A stretch of DNA of 64,000 nt from Mesodorylaimus sp. YZB2_4 (lineage: Eukaryota; Nematoda; Enoplea; Dorylaimida; Dorylaimidae). The stretch is taken from the NCBI GenBank assembly GCA_030248295.1, contig JASANH010000032.1, positions 62,001-126,000 on the forward strand, written 5' to 3'. The notes below the pieces were generated by a model. The model was not told the origin of the DNA, ran no database searches, and saw only the letters and a program-made list of their open reading frames with translations. Below are positions 12,247-32,757 of this stretch, one piece after another. A program made the position numbers and the translations under genes. Position 1 is the stretch's first letter. Each line of letters starts with the position of its first letter.

Positions 12247-13365
12247 ATGGCAATAATCAATAATACGACCGTGTTCACCATTAATCACGCGATACATTTG
12301 TGTGAAGTGACTCGAGGTATCACTGATCAGGCCATTTATAAGCCAATGCTGCTCATAGGAGCTGTAATGGGCAGCGCGGCATTGATTCCAAACACGCTTC
12401 TCGTCTGGGCAACCTTGCGCGCTAAAATTTATCCTGCCAATTTGCGTTATCTCTTCGCGCATCTGTCGGCCAACCTCGGTATTTACGCGTTTTGCTTGGC
12501 CATGAAAAATGTCAGTTTTTTGGCCGCTGCGCCTTGCGATTTGATCACCAACGCCTTGTGGTGCCGAATTCGAGACCTTTTTTATCTTATCCCGTGGTTC
12601 AACAACATTTATTCCCTGGTCGGGATCACGTGGGAGCGTCTGTACTGCTCGATCAATTACCGCACATACGACAAACCCAACAGCAAACCTTGGCTGGCCA
12701 TTGTTCTGATCACGGCCTCCTGGTCGGCCGCGCTGATAGCCAGCATAATTCAATTGCCCATGGTGGAGCCCACTCGCATGATCGCGCTCTGCGATAGCTT
12801 ATTTACGTCATCAGGTAGTTCTTCGCTGCCGATTCTTGTCACGGATGGAACCCTGGAATTGGTGAGTGTCCTGGTACTCATGGTTATGTTCATTATTGAT
12901 ATGAAAAAATTGAAAAACTCTGCCATCAATCGCGCCCAGTTCACACTGGCCGAAAGATTCCAATTGGGGCAATGCGTACAAGTCCATTCCACAATCGCCC
13001 CGACAGTCATTCTTCACGTGGCGTGCTATATGCCCAGCTTCATCACCCTTATTTTGAATCGAGCACATTTCGATATGTCCAGCGAACTGAGATGGAAACT
13101 GTCGCAAATATCCAGTATCAACAGATTGGCCTACACCCTGGCCCATCCCATCTTATCGTTTGGTCGCAACGCCCATTTGAGAAAGCAGCTGCGCAATGTC
13201 CTGGTTCCCCATCGTGTGCCGGATTGGTGCAAGAGAGTTCCTGTCAAGTCGGATCATGAGACAGCTACTGAGCAGCAGCCGCGCACTATTGATAGGCACT
13301 TCGATATTATGGAAAATATGTGGATCAAAGACAACCTTGCTAAACAACGACCAGCCAAAAAATGA
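12247..13365 (+). CDS. Rhodopsin-like 7TM receptor resembling nematode Sra-type chemoreceptors
   Basis: A single-exon frame of 372 aa from ATG 12247 (MAIINNTT, a likely N-glycosylated start) to the TGA at 13363-13365. Seven hydrophobic helices are visible, including LLIGAVMGSAALIPNTLLVW (TM1), SVLVLMVMFIIDM (TM5) and PTVILHVACYMPSFITLIL (TM6). TM3 ends with TWERLYCS, the Glu-Arg pair found at the DRY position in nematode Sra/Srab chemoreceptors. TM7 has AHPILSFGRN followed by a basic stretch. The protein would sit in the plasma membrane of sensory neurons if the family link holds. There is no intron, unlike the neighbours. Subfamily and ligand cannot be read from the sequence. Confidence 0.72.
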   Translation: MAIINNTTVFTINHAIHLCEVTRGITDQAIYKPMLLIGAVMGSAALIPNTLLVWATLRAKIYPANLRYLFAHLSANLGIYAFCLAMKNVSFLAAAPCDLITNALWCRIRDLFYLIPWFNNIYSLVGITWERLYCSINYRTYDKPNSKPWLAIVLITASWSAALIASIIQLPMVEPTRMIALCDSLFTSSGSSSLPILVTDGTLELVSVLVLMVMFIIDMKKLKNSAINRAQFTLAERFQLGQCVQVHSTIAPTVILHVACYMPSFITLILNRAHFDMSSELRWKLSQISSINRLAYTLAHPILSFGRNAHLRKQLRNVLVPHRVPDWCKRVPVKSDHETATEQQPRTIDRHFDIMENMWIKDNLAKQRPAKK

Positions 13366-14519
13366 ATGATCGATAGTTTTGGCTGATTATGTACATATGT
13401 CCTATTTCATGGGTATACTAACTAGCTTTGGCGTTGCATTATTTTTAGTCACCTTTTTTGCGGTTATTGTTCATCTGTCCACTCTGTAGGGTTATTTCGT
13501 GTCAGTAATCTTGCCACTTGTCCTCTCGACACAAACTACAGTCTGCGCTGTCATCGCCCCACATGTAGGAATGTTCACTACAGTCATTAGTCAGTCGGGC
13601 GTCACAGACCCTTTCTAACGGATTTTGTGCGACCTTGAGGACGAATCAGAAAACATCAAAATTGAACTCATTATGCGAAAGGTCCGAACTTGTTCAGGTG
13701 CTTGGCATTTGCGATAATGGCTTCGTACTGTAGGTCTCTCAAGGGTTAAGTCAGTGCGTTTTACATCGAGATATACTGGGTATTTCCAAGCATTTGACAT
13801 TGTTGCTGTTAGAATCGCCAGAATATTACATGCATGAATGAGTTGAGGTAGTACCTGAGTTCCACAGTCGTAAAACCCAATCAGGAGAGCGATGTCTGGG
13901 TGCTAGGTAATGGCCCTCAACCATGAACACTGCATGGTGCTACCCGTAGCCTCCCTCTCTTGTGCTTGGAGTTGTCACTCGCCCCTCTGGTCTTCAACGC
14001 GCTCATTGTAGATTTGAATCAAAACGGAGGTTTCTTCACACTCCTTTGCATCTAGTTGCATGCAACGTTACAGTTGGCTTTATTACGGCGGAGGGTGGCT
14101 CAGAACGGCAAGGAGTCAGCCTGGCAACCACGAAGTTTCAGGTTTGAGCTCAGGCACCTGACTTCTTCTTCTCCGTGAGGTGAGGCATACAGGCTAGATC
14201 TGTGTACATATAAGCACTCTCTCACTTATAGCCCCATGCTGATTCCTTTCAAACTCTTTCCTCCTCAGTGGTCTAACGTGAGGACCCACTGCACCGAGGT
14301 ACTCCTCCACATTTTCAGTGCCCCAAACACCCGGTCTAGCATTCCATCATTTTCCCCTCCTACATGCAGAACGAAACTGAAAGGTGAAACAGTATACATA
14401 TTCTTAGCTAGTGTGCACAATGATCTGCATTGGCTGCAGTCTTTCTTGGGCGGAGCTGCCTGCACCCAAGGACCCATGGTCCTGCACGGGTATGAAAATC
14501 GTACCCTAGCCGTACCCGC

Positions 14520-14602
14520 TGGACGACCTGTGTACTCATACCCATACCCGTACCCGTAATTTTTCAAAAAATCTACCCATACCCATACCCGTACCCGGTT
14601 TT
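14520..14602. repeat. TACCC[G/A] hexamer array 1
   Basis: Imperfect tandem hexamers TACCCA/TACCCG in two clusters separated by an AT-rich spacer of about 25 bases. The same hexamers recur at 16016-16132. The unit is not the nematode telomere repeat (TTAGGC). Confidence 0.8.
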
Positions 14603-14761
14603 TCGATAAATGTTCGAATGGAGTGTCGAAATACAAAACTAATTACGTAATTCATGAAAATACTTATAGAAAACCAGAGTTTTCAACAAAACTGGTTCAA
14701 TTTTCATTCAAAAGTTTATTCACTATCGCACGGTAAAAGACTTTCTCGAAGCAGTAATCTG

Positions 14762-14900
14762 ACAGGGGAACATCGCCAACCGTTAAGTCGAACTTTGAGC
14801 AACCAAAAATTGCAATGTTTTCCCAGGTGTAAAAGAAAGCTATCTGCAAAATATTAGAGGCGTCTGGCCAACTGGTCAGTTGTGGCCAAAGTCCTTGAGT
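14762..14900 (+). mobile_element. Single arm of fold-back family F1
   Basis: It starts CAGGGGAACATCGCCAACCG, then AAGTCGAACTTTGAG, and ends near GGCGTCTGGCCAACTGG. This matches the left arm of the complete element at 34375-34801. No matching right arm is seen nearby, so this is a solo arm or a truncated copy. Confidence 0.7.
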
Positions 14901-15723
14901 CTAAAGTCCTTGAGCCAAATGCTTTAGCGCTTAACGTCTGAATAATATCTATTTTGCGTAACTTATTGGGTTTCTTGTTCCCTTGGAAATAAACGTCTCA
15001 ATTTGCAGTAAACTTAGAAGCCTGAAGCTGACAACAACATGGCAATCTAAAACGCTGAATGAAACTGCATTCATGTCAGAGTAAAAAAGTTGAAATCGAC
15101 AAGGAGTGCCTTTTAAAATGTTTAGCTAAAGGCATTTTGGCAGTTATGGCTGACCGATGACCCAAAGGCGACCATACAGTCAAGCAGGAATGAGCAGCTG
15201 CTCTATGAAACCTAGATTCGTGACACTGCTACCAAACGCGCTAGTGTAGCTTACCTGGAGAGGTCAACAACAACTACTGTAGCTGTACTGCTACAAAACA
15301 AGCTAGTTTGTGTGCAGGAGCCAGTTTCACAATTATAGATTACCTACATCAAACTACACCTGTCCTATCTAAGGACCCGCTGACCTAATCGTAAGAGTGC
15401 AAGTGGCTTGGATCCTGCAAAGAGTCTAGGTTGCTGCACTGGCGCATATCTGTCATATACAAATATGGACTCCTAGCGCCACACCCTTATTTTTCCTCAG
15501 CCCCCTCAGACAGGTAATCAAGGAGTCAGTCAGTCAGTCGTGTCGAGTCATGAGGCACCCACCTCCAGGGGTTTTGACGCCCTTCACGGATGGCACCTTA
15601 GCGGCTTTTCGATATATAAACCAGGTTCATTTTTGCAGTAAACAACCATTTTCAAATTTCAAAAACGCTTGAATATCCATATCTTTTTATCAATATCTTG
15701 GTTGTGAAAAGATATTATATATT

Positions 15724-15788
15724 ACCTGTTTTCTTTAAGAATACACGCCCTTCACGTGCCGCGTGTACACTCCAAAAAAACAGATAGT
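15724..15788. repeat. Short hairpin MITE, copy 2
   Basis: It shares its ends (ACCTGTTTTCTTT and AACAGATAGT) and its GCCGCGTGTAC core with 1568-1646, but is about 14 bases shorter. Confidence 0.75.
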
Positions 15789-16015
15789 AGATATGGATAT
15801 CTCAAAAGATACGGGCATGGATATGGACTCGATTTCAATATCGATATGCCAAATGATATCAATATCGATTACATATAGATGTGGATGTGGATATTGATAT
15901 CAACAGTGGTCACAACTAGCCTCAAAAAAGCAGACACCAGAACTGTTTCGCTAAAAACAGTCACAAACTGCATAAGATTCAAATTTGCAGCGCTGTTTAA
16001 AAAAAACAAGAACGA

Positions 16016-16132
16016 ATACCCGTACCAGCCGACCCTTATCCAAACCCATACCCGTACCCGTCGCCTCTTACCCAAACCCGTACCCATACCCGCCGGGTAC
16101 GGGTGGGTACGGGTATGGGTACGGGTATGGGT
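16016..16132. repeat. TACCC[G/A] hexamer array 2 with internal inversion
   Basis: TACCCG/TACCCA/AACCC units run to about 16092 and then switch strand to GGGTAC/GGGTAT units up to 16132, so the array forms a palindrome. Confidence 0.8.
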
Positions 16133-16250
16133 ACCCATGCAGGACTCTGCCAGGACCTCATGGCCGCAGTATTTTATACCTGTACAAGTTTTTAGTAGAA
16201 AACAGCTCTAAATTTCATACAAATTGCGAAAATATTCTCCAAATTTCTTT

Positions 16251-18864
16251 CTATTCGATAGATATTTCTGTAACAAAATTTTCAACCTCTGTCTTTTTCA
16301 AAGCTCCATTAGCTATGCCATTTGCGAGCGCAGTGCCTTTCTCTTTATCACTCCGTAAATCCGACACCGAAGCTGTTGTTGCTGTGGATGTGCGTCTTCT
16401 TACCAAAGAGTCTAAAAATACTCGATTCAAATCCATTGGTGATAAGCTAACTAACATTTCTTTAAAAAATTCGTCAGCCACGATCATTCTGATTCGTCGA
16501 ACCATTTCCTCGGCTTGGAAATCGGGCGTAGTGGGTGTCGATCCGTGCCTCCATAATTTCCATGCAAAATAAATAAATACATAAATAAGCTCAGCAACTG
16601 TCATGAAACAAGCCCCAGTCCATAAACCCAATTGACCCCCGACATCGCTGACTGCAGACAAGAAAGAATATCTGAGTGTTTCTTCGATTTTCTCGTACCC
16701 GTTATAGACAGCGTCATAAAGAATATTCAGTTCGATCGTATCTGATCTAGGTCGATACACTGAGGTAAAAATTTCATAATGGTATACATTTTCTTCGCAC
16801 AGTGGCTTGCACTCTTTCTCAGCGCACCATTTCACAACCTCTTCCCTATTTGGGCCATTTCTCAGTCGTTGCGGTAAATCGTGCATTCGGCATAATTGCA
16901 GTTGAGGAGTGGTGTGATCATCGATCGTCCAATTACTCACATCCATGTGCAGGAATTTAGTGCAGTTAAAGACTTTCCAAAAATAATTTTTCTCGTAACA
17001 GAATTTCAGACAATTTGTTAGCTTATATCCTACATAAGGAGCGTGATTGAGGCACGGCTTGGACCAAGAATTTTCTCTTTTAAACAGTCGTTTAGTGATT
17101 CTCAGGTGGATGATATGTTCCCAGGGGAGTATGACGGGTGGTTGGCCATCGATGGACATGTGCACTTCTACATCGACGTCCGTCAATCGCTTGAAAGGAT
17201 CTTTGACCGTGACCATCCTCCATGGCACTGGAGACATTTGGCCCTGTAATATTTCCTCTCCGTCCCATGGTCTGGTGTTTAGTTTATAGCATAGTGGATA
17301 GGAGATGTTGTAATCCACAACCTTTTTAGCTGGGTCATCAAATGGACATAACTGCGTGTCACATGTCAGGACGTCAGAGCCATCCCAACTCATGTAATTG
17401 ATCATATCCACGTAGCGGGAAAAATTTTTATACTTCATGAACTCGAGAAATGTAGTTTCATTCCGAATTACATTGCGCCACTGATCGAACGTACCGTCGA
17501 AGGTATAGTGATCGAAAAAATACCTGAAAAATTCAAAAAGTAAATTAACGAGCAAGAAAAAATAACTGAAACATGCATTCCAGATAGTAATTTTTAGAAA
17601 AAAATTAAATCTTTTTGCTGCATGTGCAACCAGCGCAGTCTCGCGAAGTCTCGCGGCCTTACAATACCCTGCGCTGAAACATCGACCCGATGAGATGACT
17701 TCTCTCATCCAGGGAGAGTATAGATCTCCCAAGCAGGATTGCTGGTTACACATGCATTTCCTGCTCTGTTACTGTTGTCTGAAACACGTCAGATGAAACT
17801 GCACGTATTTGTTTCGCCTGTCTATTTACTGTAAACTACTTCAGGCATCCTGAGAAGTCGCATTTTATCAGCATAATGCCACCGGAGGCAATCGTGTACA
17901 TGTGTTGCCCATTTCTCCGAAATCGGCATGTTCCCCCCCCCCCCCCCCCCCCACACGCACGTGACCTTGTTATAAGCTGTCGCCTGAGCATCACCATCAT
18001 GCATAGCTATAATTCCAGTTTACAAAACTTTTATCAATCAATAGCTTCCACCTCAAAAATATTGTTTGTCTTAAGCGATGATAAAAATCACTTCATTCTC
18101 TAATTTAAAGAGAAACAGATAGAAAATACAGATCTAATTTTTAATTCTGAATTTCCTTCTGCGTTGAGTGGGAAAATCACTGCGAGCGCACATTGATCAT
18201 GCGGCGACACAACAAGCCACAAGATAAAAATAATAAATATTTGTATTTTATATATATTTTATTTTGATATATTATGTAGATTCATATCTACAGATAAAAA
18301 TTGGAAGTAATGTGCACAGCGACAATAGGTTTATCCAAATCAATGAAATATGCCTGGCTGCTTTGTGCATCATCCAAAAAGAACTACGGAACTGTATCTT
18401 ACGTTATGACAGGCGTTATATGTTAAAAAATCCTGCAGCTGAAAAATTAATTAGAAATGTTTATGGCTCTTTTTTCAACATGAAATTAGATTAAATTTAC
18501 ATAAAAGATTTGTCCCCCCCCCCCCCCTCAAATCGACTTACCACCCAGCCAAAAATCGATCGCTTTCATTGGGTGTCAGTGCATTCATCGGCAATTTTTG
18601 CCAATCATTTTTCAAACAGATGTTAATATCGGGCAAATAATATATTTTATCTCTTTCAATGGACACTTTAGTCACCACTGGAGTGTCTAGAAATTCCCAA
18701 ATAATATGCGCAATAAAGAGAATAGTCAAGGCGATGGAGAGGATAATAAGCATCGACCAGCAGGCTCGTGTGCTCCGTCGTTTGGCCAAGTACGCTTGTC
18801 TTATCCCGGGGATCAAATCTTCGTCCGCAAGTTTAGATAAAAGAATATTGTAGCGTAATTTCAT
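16251..18864 (-). CDS. DEG/ENaC-family sodium channel subunit
   Basis: A trimeric amiloride-sensitive-type cation channel subunit of the plasma membrane. Two exons on the minus strand, 18864-18542 and 17523-16251, join in phase (TG plus G makes Trp108) to give 531 aa. Residues 1-34 are cytoplasmic; TM1 is about 35-56; LPDINIC (about 77-83) matches the post-TM1 FPxxTIC signature. A cysteine-rich extracellular domain follows. TM2 is about 396-429 in GGQLGLWTGACFMTVAEL. Two key motifs are altered: the N-terminal His-Gly pair appears as Pro-Gly (IPGIRQAY, residues 18-25), and the Gly-x-Ser selectivity filter is Gly-Ala-Cys (411-413). The size fits short pickpocket/ASIC-like subunits better than large degenerins. 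The 1018-nt intron carries a G14 run starting just after the 5' splice site and a G20 run further in. Confidence 0.88.
17933..17952. repeat. Poly-C run of 20 (G20 on the sense strand of the channel gene)
   Basis: Twenty uninterrupted C on the plus strand, in the DEG/ENaC intron. A second run of 14 C (18514-18527) starts only about 14 nt downstream of that gene's 5' splice site. Confidence 0.95.
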
Positions 18865-20163
18865 TTTTCTTCCACTCGAAACGCAGGTTATGCTTTCACA
18901 GTCGTGGCCGGAGACTCTGGTGGAAGAGCGCGAGAAGACAGAAAAAGACAGCCGAAATATTAGATCTCTGATTCTATAAAAATAGAAGAAGCTTATTTTT
19001 GCATCAACAGCTCAGCTTCACGTGGAGACTCAAATATGTGAGGTCGATTGTGCTCACTGGGGTCCGTACATACACGCCACTGGTATGGACGATATTGGCG
19101 TGTGTGAAACTTGTTTTTCTCTCCTGTCGAGCGAATTGAATCCGCTAGAGAGCTATGGGATGTTATTCTGGAATGGTATACACTAGTTCAGTCGTAGAGT
19201 GCTAATCAATTGTGGTACCTACCCTGCTATGTCAACGGTTAGTGAACGAATGACGCTGTTCTATTGTCGCGAACCCCTGTTTAGTAGCGAGAGGCGTCAC
19301 AATGTGGAAATTCGGTGCCACAATCGAATGACCTGGAAATGACCTTTCTGTTTTTTTGACAAGCGGTGTCTGCATCGCACAGGAATTTGTGCATGACTTT
19401 AACACAAAATGTGCAATACCACCACCAATACAAGAAACAAGTCGATTTTTGCCGTCGTCACAGCCAGAGATTAGTCCAGCCATCTTCTGGTTTCCGCTCA
19501 TCATACAGTGGCTTAGACCGAGTCGTTTGATTTTTCTGCAATCACCTTATGGAACAAGTTACCAGTAGGCATAGCCGAGAGCAAGCTTGGGATGTTTTGA
19601 TCGTCAATCAAAAACATGATCTTGTAACTTTTCGATTGGTTTTTTTGCCTGGTTTGTCTCTTCCTTAGCCAATACTCATCCAGGTTGTTTTTTAGTTTTC
19701 AATGTTCTGTTCTTTTTCATGTCTTTCAATGCCTGATTGCGGTGTAACTGCTCATTGAAAGTAAAGTCAGAAGTCATAAGTGCAATAGTTGACAAGAACC
19801 ACTCCACACTGAATGCCACAGAAACCAATGAGTCGATAGCTAGACCAGGAATAAAAAACTGTCTGATTTGCAATGCTTTTAATCAAAAAGCAGAATCTCA
19901 GCGATCGCTCAACTTTAATATTATTGTCGATATTAATATCATTACATGTTTAGAATTTAAAAATTTAACAAGTGATTTTCAGGTAGCTGTGCGTATGACA
20001 AGGCGGTCGACACAACAAGTGTGCGCGGATGAGTAATTACAGTATGCTTCCTATAGAATCACTCTCACTCAAATCAAATCAATCGATTTTGCATGCACTG
20101 GCATAGCTCAAAAATTCCTGCATTTGATCCAATCGATGACACAATCGATCTAATCCAGAAGCT
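18865..20163. other. Intergenic region between the channel and CYFIP
   Basis: The two genes are divergently transcribed (channel minus, CYFIP plus), so both promoters should lie here. I see no clear TATA or initiator element and no coding exon. An AG after CTAATCC lies about 5 nt before the CYFIP ATG and could be a trans-splice acceptor. Confidence 0.45.
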
Positions 20164-29060
<8,897 letters not shown>

Positions 29061-29301
29061 AGTGCAGGCTATGTTATCGGGTGTGATTATGGTTCAGCTA
29101 TTGTCTAGGTGCGAGTTAATTGGTTTGTAAGTTATCCTATTTGATTATTCTGATGATCAGTGCAGTGGCAATAAGTAAACATGTTGTACATGGGGCAGTG
29201 ATGACTGGTCGATCAGGTTTGTGCCTGGTGTGTATTTGAGTGGTAAAATTAGAGGTGGGTAATACAAGTGATTGATTACAGGTGATCGGCATTGTTCGAA
29301 A

Positions 29302-32138
29302 ATGCAAGAAGATATTTATGAGACGTCGGATTTGCCTGAGAGTGATCAAGTGCAGGCGAGAGAGGTGAGTGGTAGGTTAGAGAAAGCGTGGCGGGGGGGG
29401 GGGGGATGCGTGAACTTGACTGTCATCGTCTTGTAGCCCATCCTGTTCAAGGTCTAACCAGTGACACTGTTGGATAGGTGCCTGTGTTTCTGATAGTCTG
29501 CATTTAACTCTTGGAGGCTGCGGTAAACCAGGTGCAAAGTTTTCCCAAATGTAGTTGCCGGGTCCCTGTCGTAGCTGATGGTTTTGAGGGGATAATGGCG
29601 GATGAGGAGCTGTTGTCATGTGTCAGTTCTACACAGCTTACATACTGAATACTGATGCCTGCAATTCAAGCGCTATGTTGGATGCGATTTGTTGTGAGGC
29701 AGTGTTCATTCTTTCCAGGAAACCTTTGATAGCGAACACATCGAGAAGACTCGTTTGAATGTTTCTAGTGCGTACGAGGCGTTTAAAGGCAAACATTTGG
29801 ACACTGATGGAGTTGGTAAGCATTGTTTTACCACACTTATTTTTCTGCCGCCTGTCACTGCTTGCTGTTGTGATAACTACTGTACAGTGGGACAATGTAA
29901 CCGCACTGCCCGGCCGGTGGGTTTAGTGCTTCCAGCTTTGTCGCTGCACTAGCCAGCTGGTGCAGGCACGGCACCGTGCTTTGCTGAGAAAGAGAGATGC
30001 GGTTTCCTTCTCTGGGTAGAGCAACGTGGTCGTCGCTTCTTCTGGGGATGGGAGGAAGGTAATCCTGCCGCCTGGTGGTCCATGGCGAGTGAGAGGATTA
30101 TCGATCTTAAGTGACTGGGAAAGTCAACCCATCTGGTTGATGTTTCAGTCGCAGATGTATTCCCAGACCTGCCTTCCTCCAATCGGAGTTTTTGACCCGT
30201 TGATTTTGTCTTCCACATTCTGTCTTACCCCTGCTGGGCGTGGTTACAAGCAACCTTTTCCTGAACCAGCGACTGAGGGACTTATCGTCACTGATGCTTG
30301 CTTACTGATCATAATCCAGTAGTTATAGTTTATTTTGAAATTGAGATTTTAGATTCCTCGTTTTTAGATTTCTCCGATTCCGCTGGTCCGCAGTGGCGTC
30401 GAGGTTATGGAGCTGGTCGATTTGTTGTGGAATTGGTAAGATGTGTTTTGGGGTTTGTAGACGAATGGATGGGTCACACTTACGTATGAGCCCCAAGACC
30501 TCTGTGCTATGAATGTGTGTCGCGACACCATCTTTTTCTCACCGCAGTCTTCACGAAATATGAGCGAACCCGAAACGCCACTTCAACAATTCAATCGTCT
30601 TCAGCATGAGATTATGGAATTGTCAGAGAAAGTGCGGGATGTTCGGGTGAGTGAGGGTTGTGCTTGGCCACGGTGTCTGAAAAGACATGAGTCCTTTCTT
30701 AGCAAAAAGCTGAGTCAGATGCTGCCGCGGAGAAAGCAGCAGGCGAACTAACTGTGAGCGATGTGACTCATTTGCAACAGCAATTGAAACAATTGCAAAT
30801 CGAGCAAATTATTGGCCAAAAGGCATCCGTAAATTTGGCTGATCCACATGCGGCTGTGGCTAAGTAAGTCATTTGAGATTTCATGAAAGATTTTTTTTGA
30901 AAATTGTTAAAATTTTGCAGAAATATCGCCGACGCACTGACGAAAATCAAAACTTCGAAGGAAGGAGGTGCCAAGTCAGGCAAGCCCACCGGACCGTCCG
31001 GACATGTGACCTATGAATTGTACGCCCATCCAGATCAATCGCAAAACGCTCAACAGAATAAAGCTGTCGAATTGGACTCCCGGTTGGCCAGGTTGGAACA
31101 AGCTCTAGGTGCTGACCCGGCCAAGCTAGTAAGAGGACGTTGTCTCACGTGAGGCAGCTTTTTTATCATATTGATTTGGCCAGGATTGCAGATCTACTGT
31201 ATCATAACTGCGACGGCTCGCCTTCCTGGCTTCTATCAGGGGCTGGCAGGCAAACATGACTTTTCTATTCTTCATGTCATGTTCATGTTCATGTTTTACC
31301 ACATCACCAAACGCGTATGCGCACGAAAGGGTGAAGGGATACATTTTACGCGAAATGATTTACCGGCCCGCGAGTCGAACACTCACCCTCTGTTCACTGC
31401 CAAGTTTTTTTAGGCTGCTCTGGCTAGTGGTACTCAAGGAAAATCGATTGTTGTAAGTCTCACTTGACTGATCCATGGTCACCCTGGTCAAAAGATGGTT
31501 ATTTTTTCAGGATGTCGTCGAGGGCTTGGAACAGCGGTTACAGCTTCTCGATTTGAATAACTTGGAGTTGGTGGAAGGACGTTTGGTGGTGTTATCGCAG
31601 AAATTGATTGGACTTTCCGAAAAGAAGCCTGTGTTGGATGCTGAACAAGCTGCAAAAGTAGTTTTCTGATGAAATATGATTTGCAGGTTGGTAGTTTAGG
31701 GAAGACTATTTGAATTTTAGGTGAATGAATTGTACGATATGCTAAAACGTTGGGACACGTATTGCGCCTCCTTACCGCTGTTGGTGCAACGAATGCAGGC
31801 CTTGAAGGACATTCATGAACAAGGTATTCCATTTTGGGTGATCTCTTAGAAAGAGATAATTTGTAAGAATACTACGTATCTTGAATGATCTTTTGTTGTA
31901 GCATTGCAATTTAGTCAGTCGTTGACTCATTTGGATGGTGTTCAGCAAGAGATTGCCAAGACATTGGATGCTGATGGGACATTGTTGAATGAAGTCAGTT
32001 TTCGAAAAATGATCAGTTCTTGCTGCCAGTTTTATATAATCGAACTTTTAGGTCAAGTCTACACTTCAGCAGAATTTAGACATAATTCGAGCCAATTGCG
32101 ATAATATTGAGAAACGTTTGAAAACGTTGGGGAAATGA
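29302..32138 (+). CDS. DCTN2: Dynactin subunit 2 (dynamitin)
   Basis: Dynamitin (p50) forms the shoulder of the dynactin complex that couples cytoplasmic dynein to cargo. Eleven exons join in frame: 29302-29364, 29719-29815, 30368-30435, 30548-30646, 30703-30863, 30921-31128, 31414-31452, 31511-31657, 31721-31823, 31902-31993 and 32052-32138. They give 387 aa (human 401). Conserved landmarks are DIYETSDLPESDQ at the N-terminus, DFSDSAG (about 54-60), TPLQQFNRLQHEIMEL, VTYELYAHPDQ, ELYDMLKRWD, and a coiled-coil tail ending KRLKTLGK. The start may not be the true one: an acceptor AG at 29279-29280 leaves the frame open upstream of ATG 29302, so a short extra N-terminal exon is possible. The gene begins about 240 bp after CYFIP ends on the same strand, so a nematode-style operon is conceivable. 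Confidence 0.94.
31265..31410 (-). repeat. SINE-B-like copy in DCTN2 intron 6
   Basis: The plus strand shows CATGTTCATGTTCATG tail repeats, a body with GGTGAAGGGATACATTTTA, and the complement of a B box in GAGTCGAACACTC. The tRNA-like head is cut short by the exon at 31414. Confidence 0.6.
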
Positions 32139-32757
32139 GAAAAGGTTTGTTATTTAGAAGGGCCATTTTTTACCAGCTATTATTTTTGGATGAGCTAATG
32201 TGGCTTGTAAGAGTTTTTCGCTTTTGTGTGCGCAAAGCCAATGTGAAGTGGAAGTCATTTAAAAATGGTGTGGATGAACGAACGTTTAAAAACACGCAGT
32301 TATGGCTGACGAATTGTAAAATAAAGTGCTGTTAATGGGTTCAAAGTAAAGTGAAGAGGATTTTTATGAGTTTTATAATTGTCGCCTTTTAAAATGCCTG
32401 CAAATAGGAAACTATACACATGAAAATGCCCATTAAAAAAGCTTTCGAATTTTTTTCTGCTGTAAAAGAAAGTTTCTCTTTGAGAGTTGGCGGAAACTTG
32501 ACTGACGGTGAAAAAAATTTTTGCGCCAACTGTGGTACGGTAACTATTTGATGTTAAAAAAGTGACATTTCTACAGTTTGACAGTTTTTTACATTTTTGA
32601 ACAATACTTTTTCCGTTAGTAGTCTCTTTTTAGGCGCGACGCCAGCGCCTAAAACACTAAACCGCAGACTTGGGTGATATCCATCCAATTGGCTAAAAAA
32701 ATTTTGTTTTTTGAAGTTTTTAGGAAGTTTTAGCAGCAAAGCTTTGGCGGAGAGAAA

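Larger units (their letters stand above)
13366..16250. other. Stretch with repeats only, no gene seen
   Basis: It contains two TACCC[G/A] hexamer arrays (14520-14600 and 16016-16132), one arm of a fold-back family (about 14762-14900), a GTCA tetramer run near 15523-15540, a second hairpin MITE copy (15724-15788) and a GATATC/ATATCGATAT-rich stretch (15640-15905). No recognisable coding exon. Confidence 0.6.

Noticed and set aside
12226..13347. Antisense frames (up to 175 codons) across the 7TM receptor at 12247
   Set aside because: The plus-strand frame has seven hydrophobic helices and motifs; the antisense frames have none.
14236..14636. Frames of 107-123 codons, both strands, around the first hexamer array
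   Set aside because: No splice or domain support, and part of each is translated hexamer repeat.
15879..16572. Plus-strand frames rich in Tyr-Pro (YPYPYPP) upstream of the channel gene
   Set aside because: They translate the TACCC hexamer array and then run antisense through the last channel exon.
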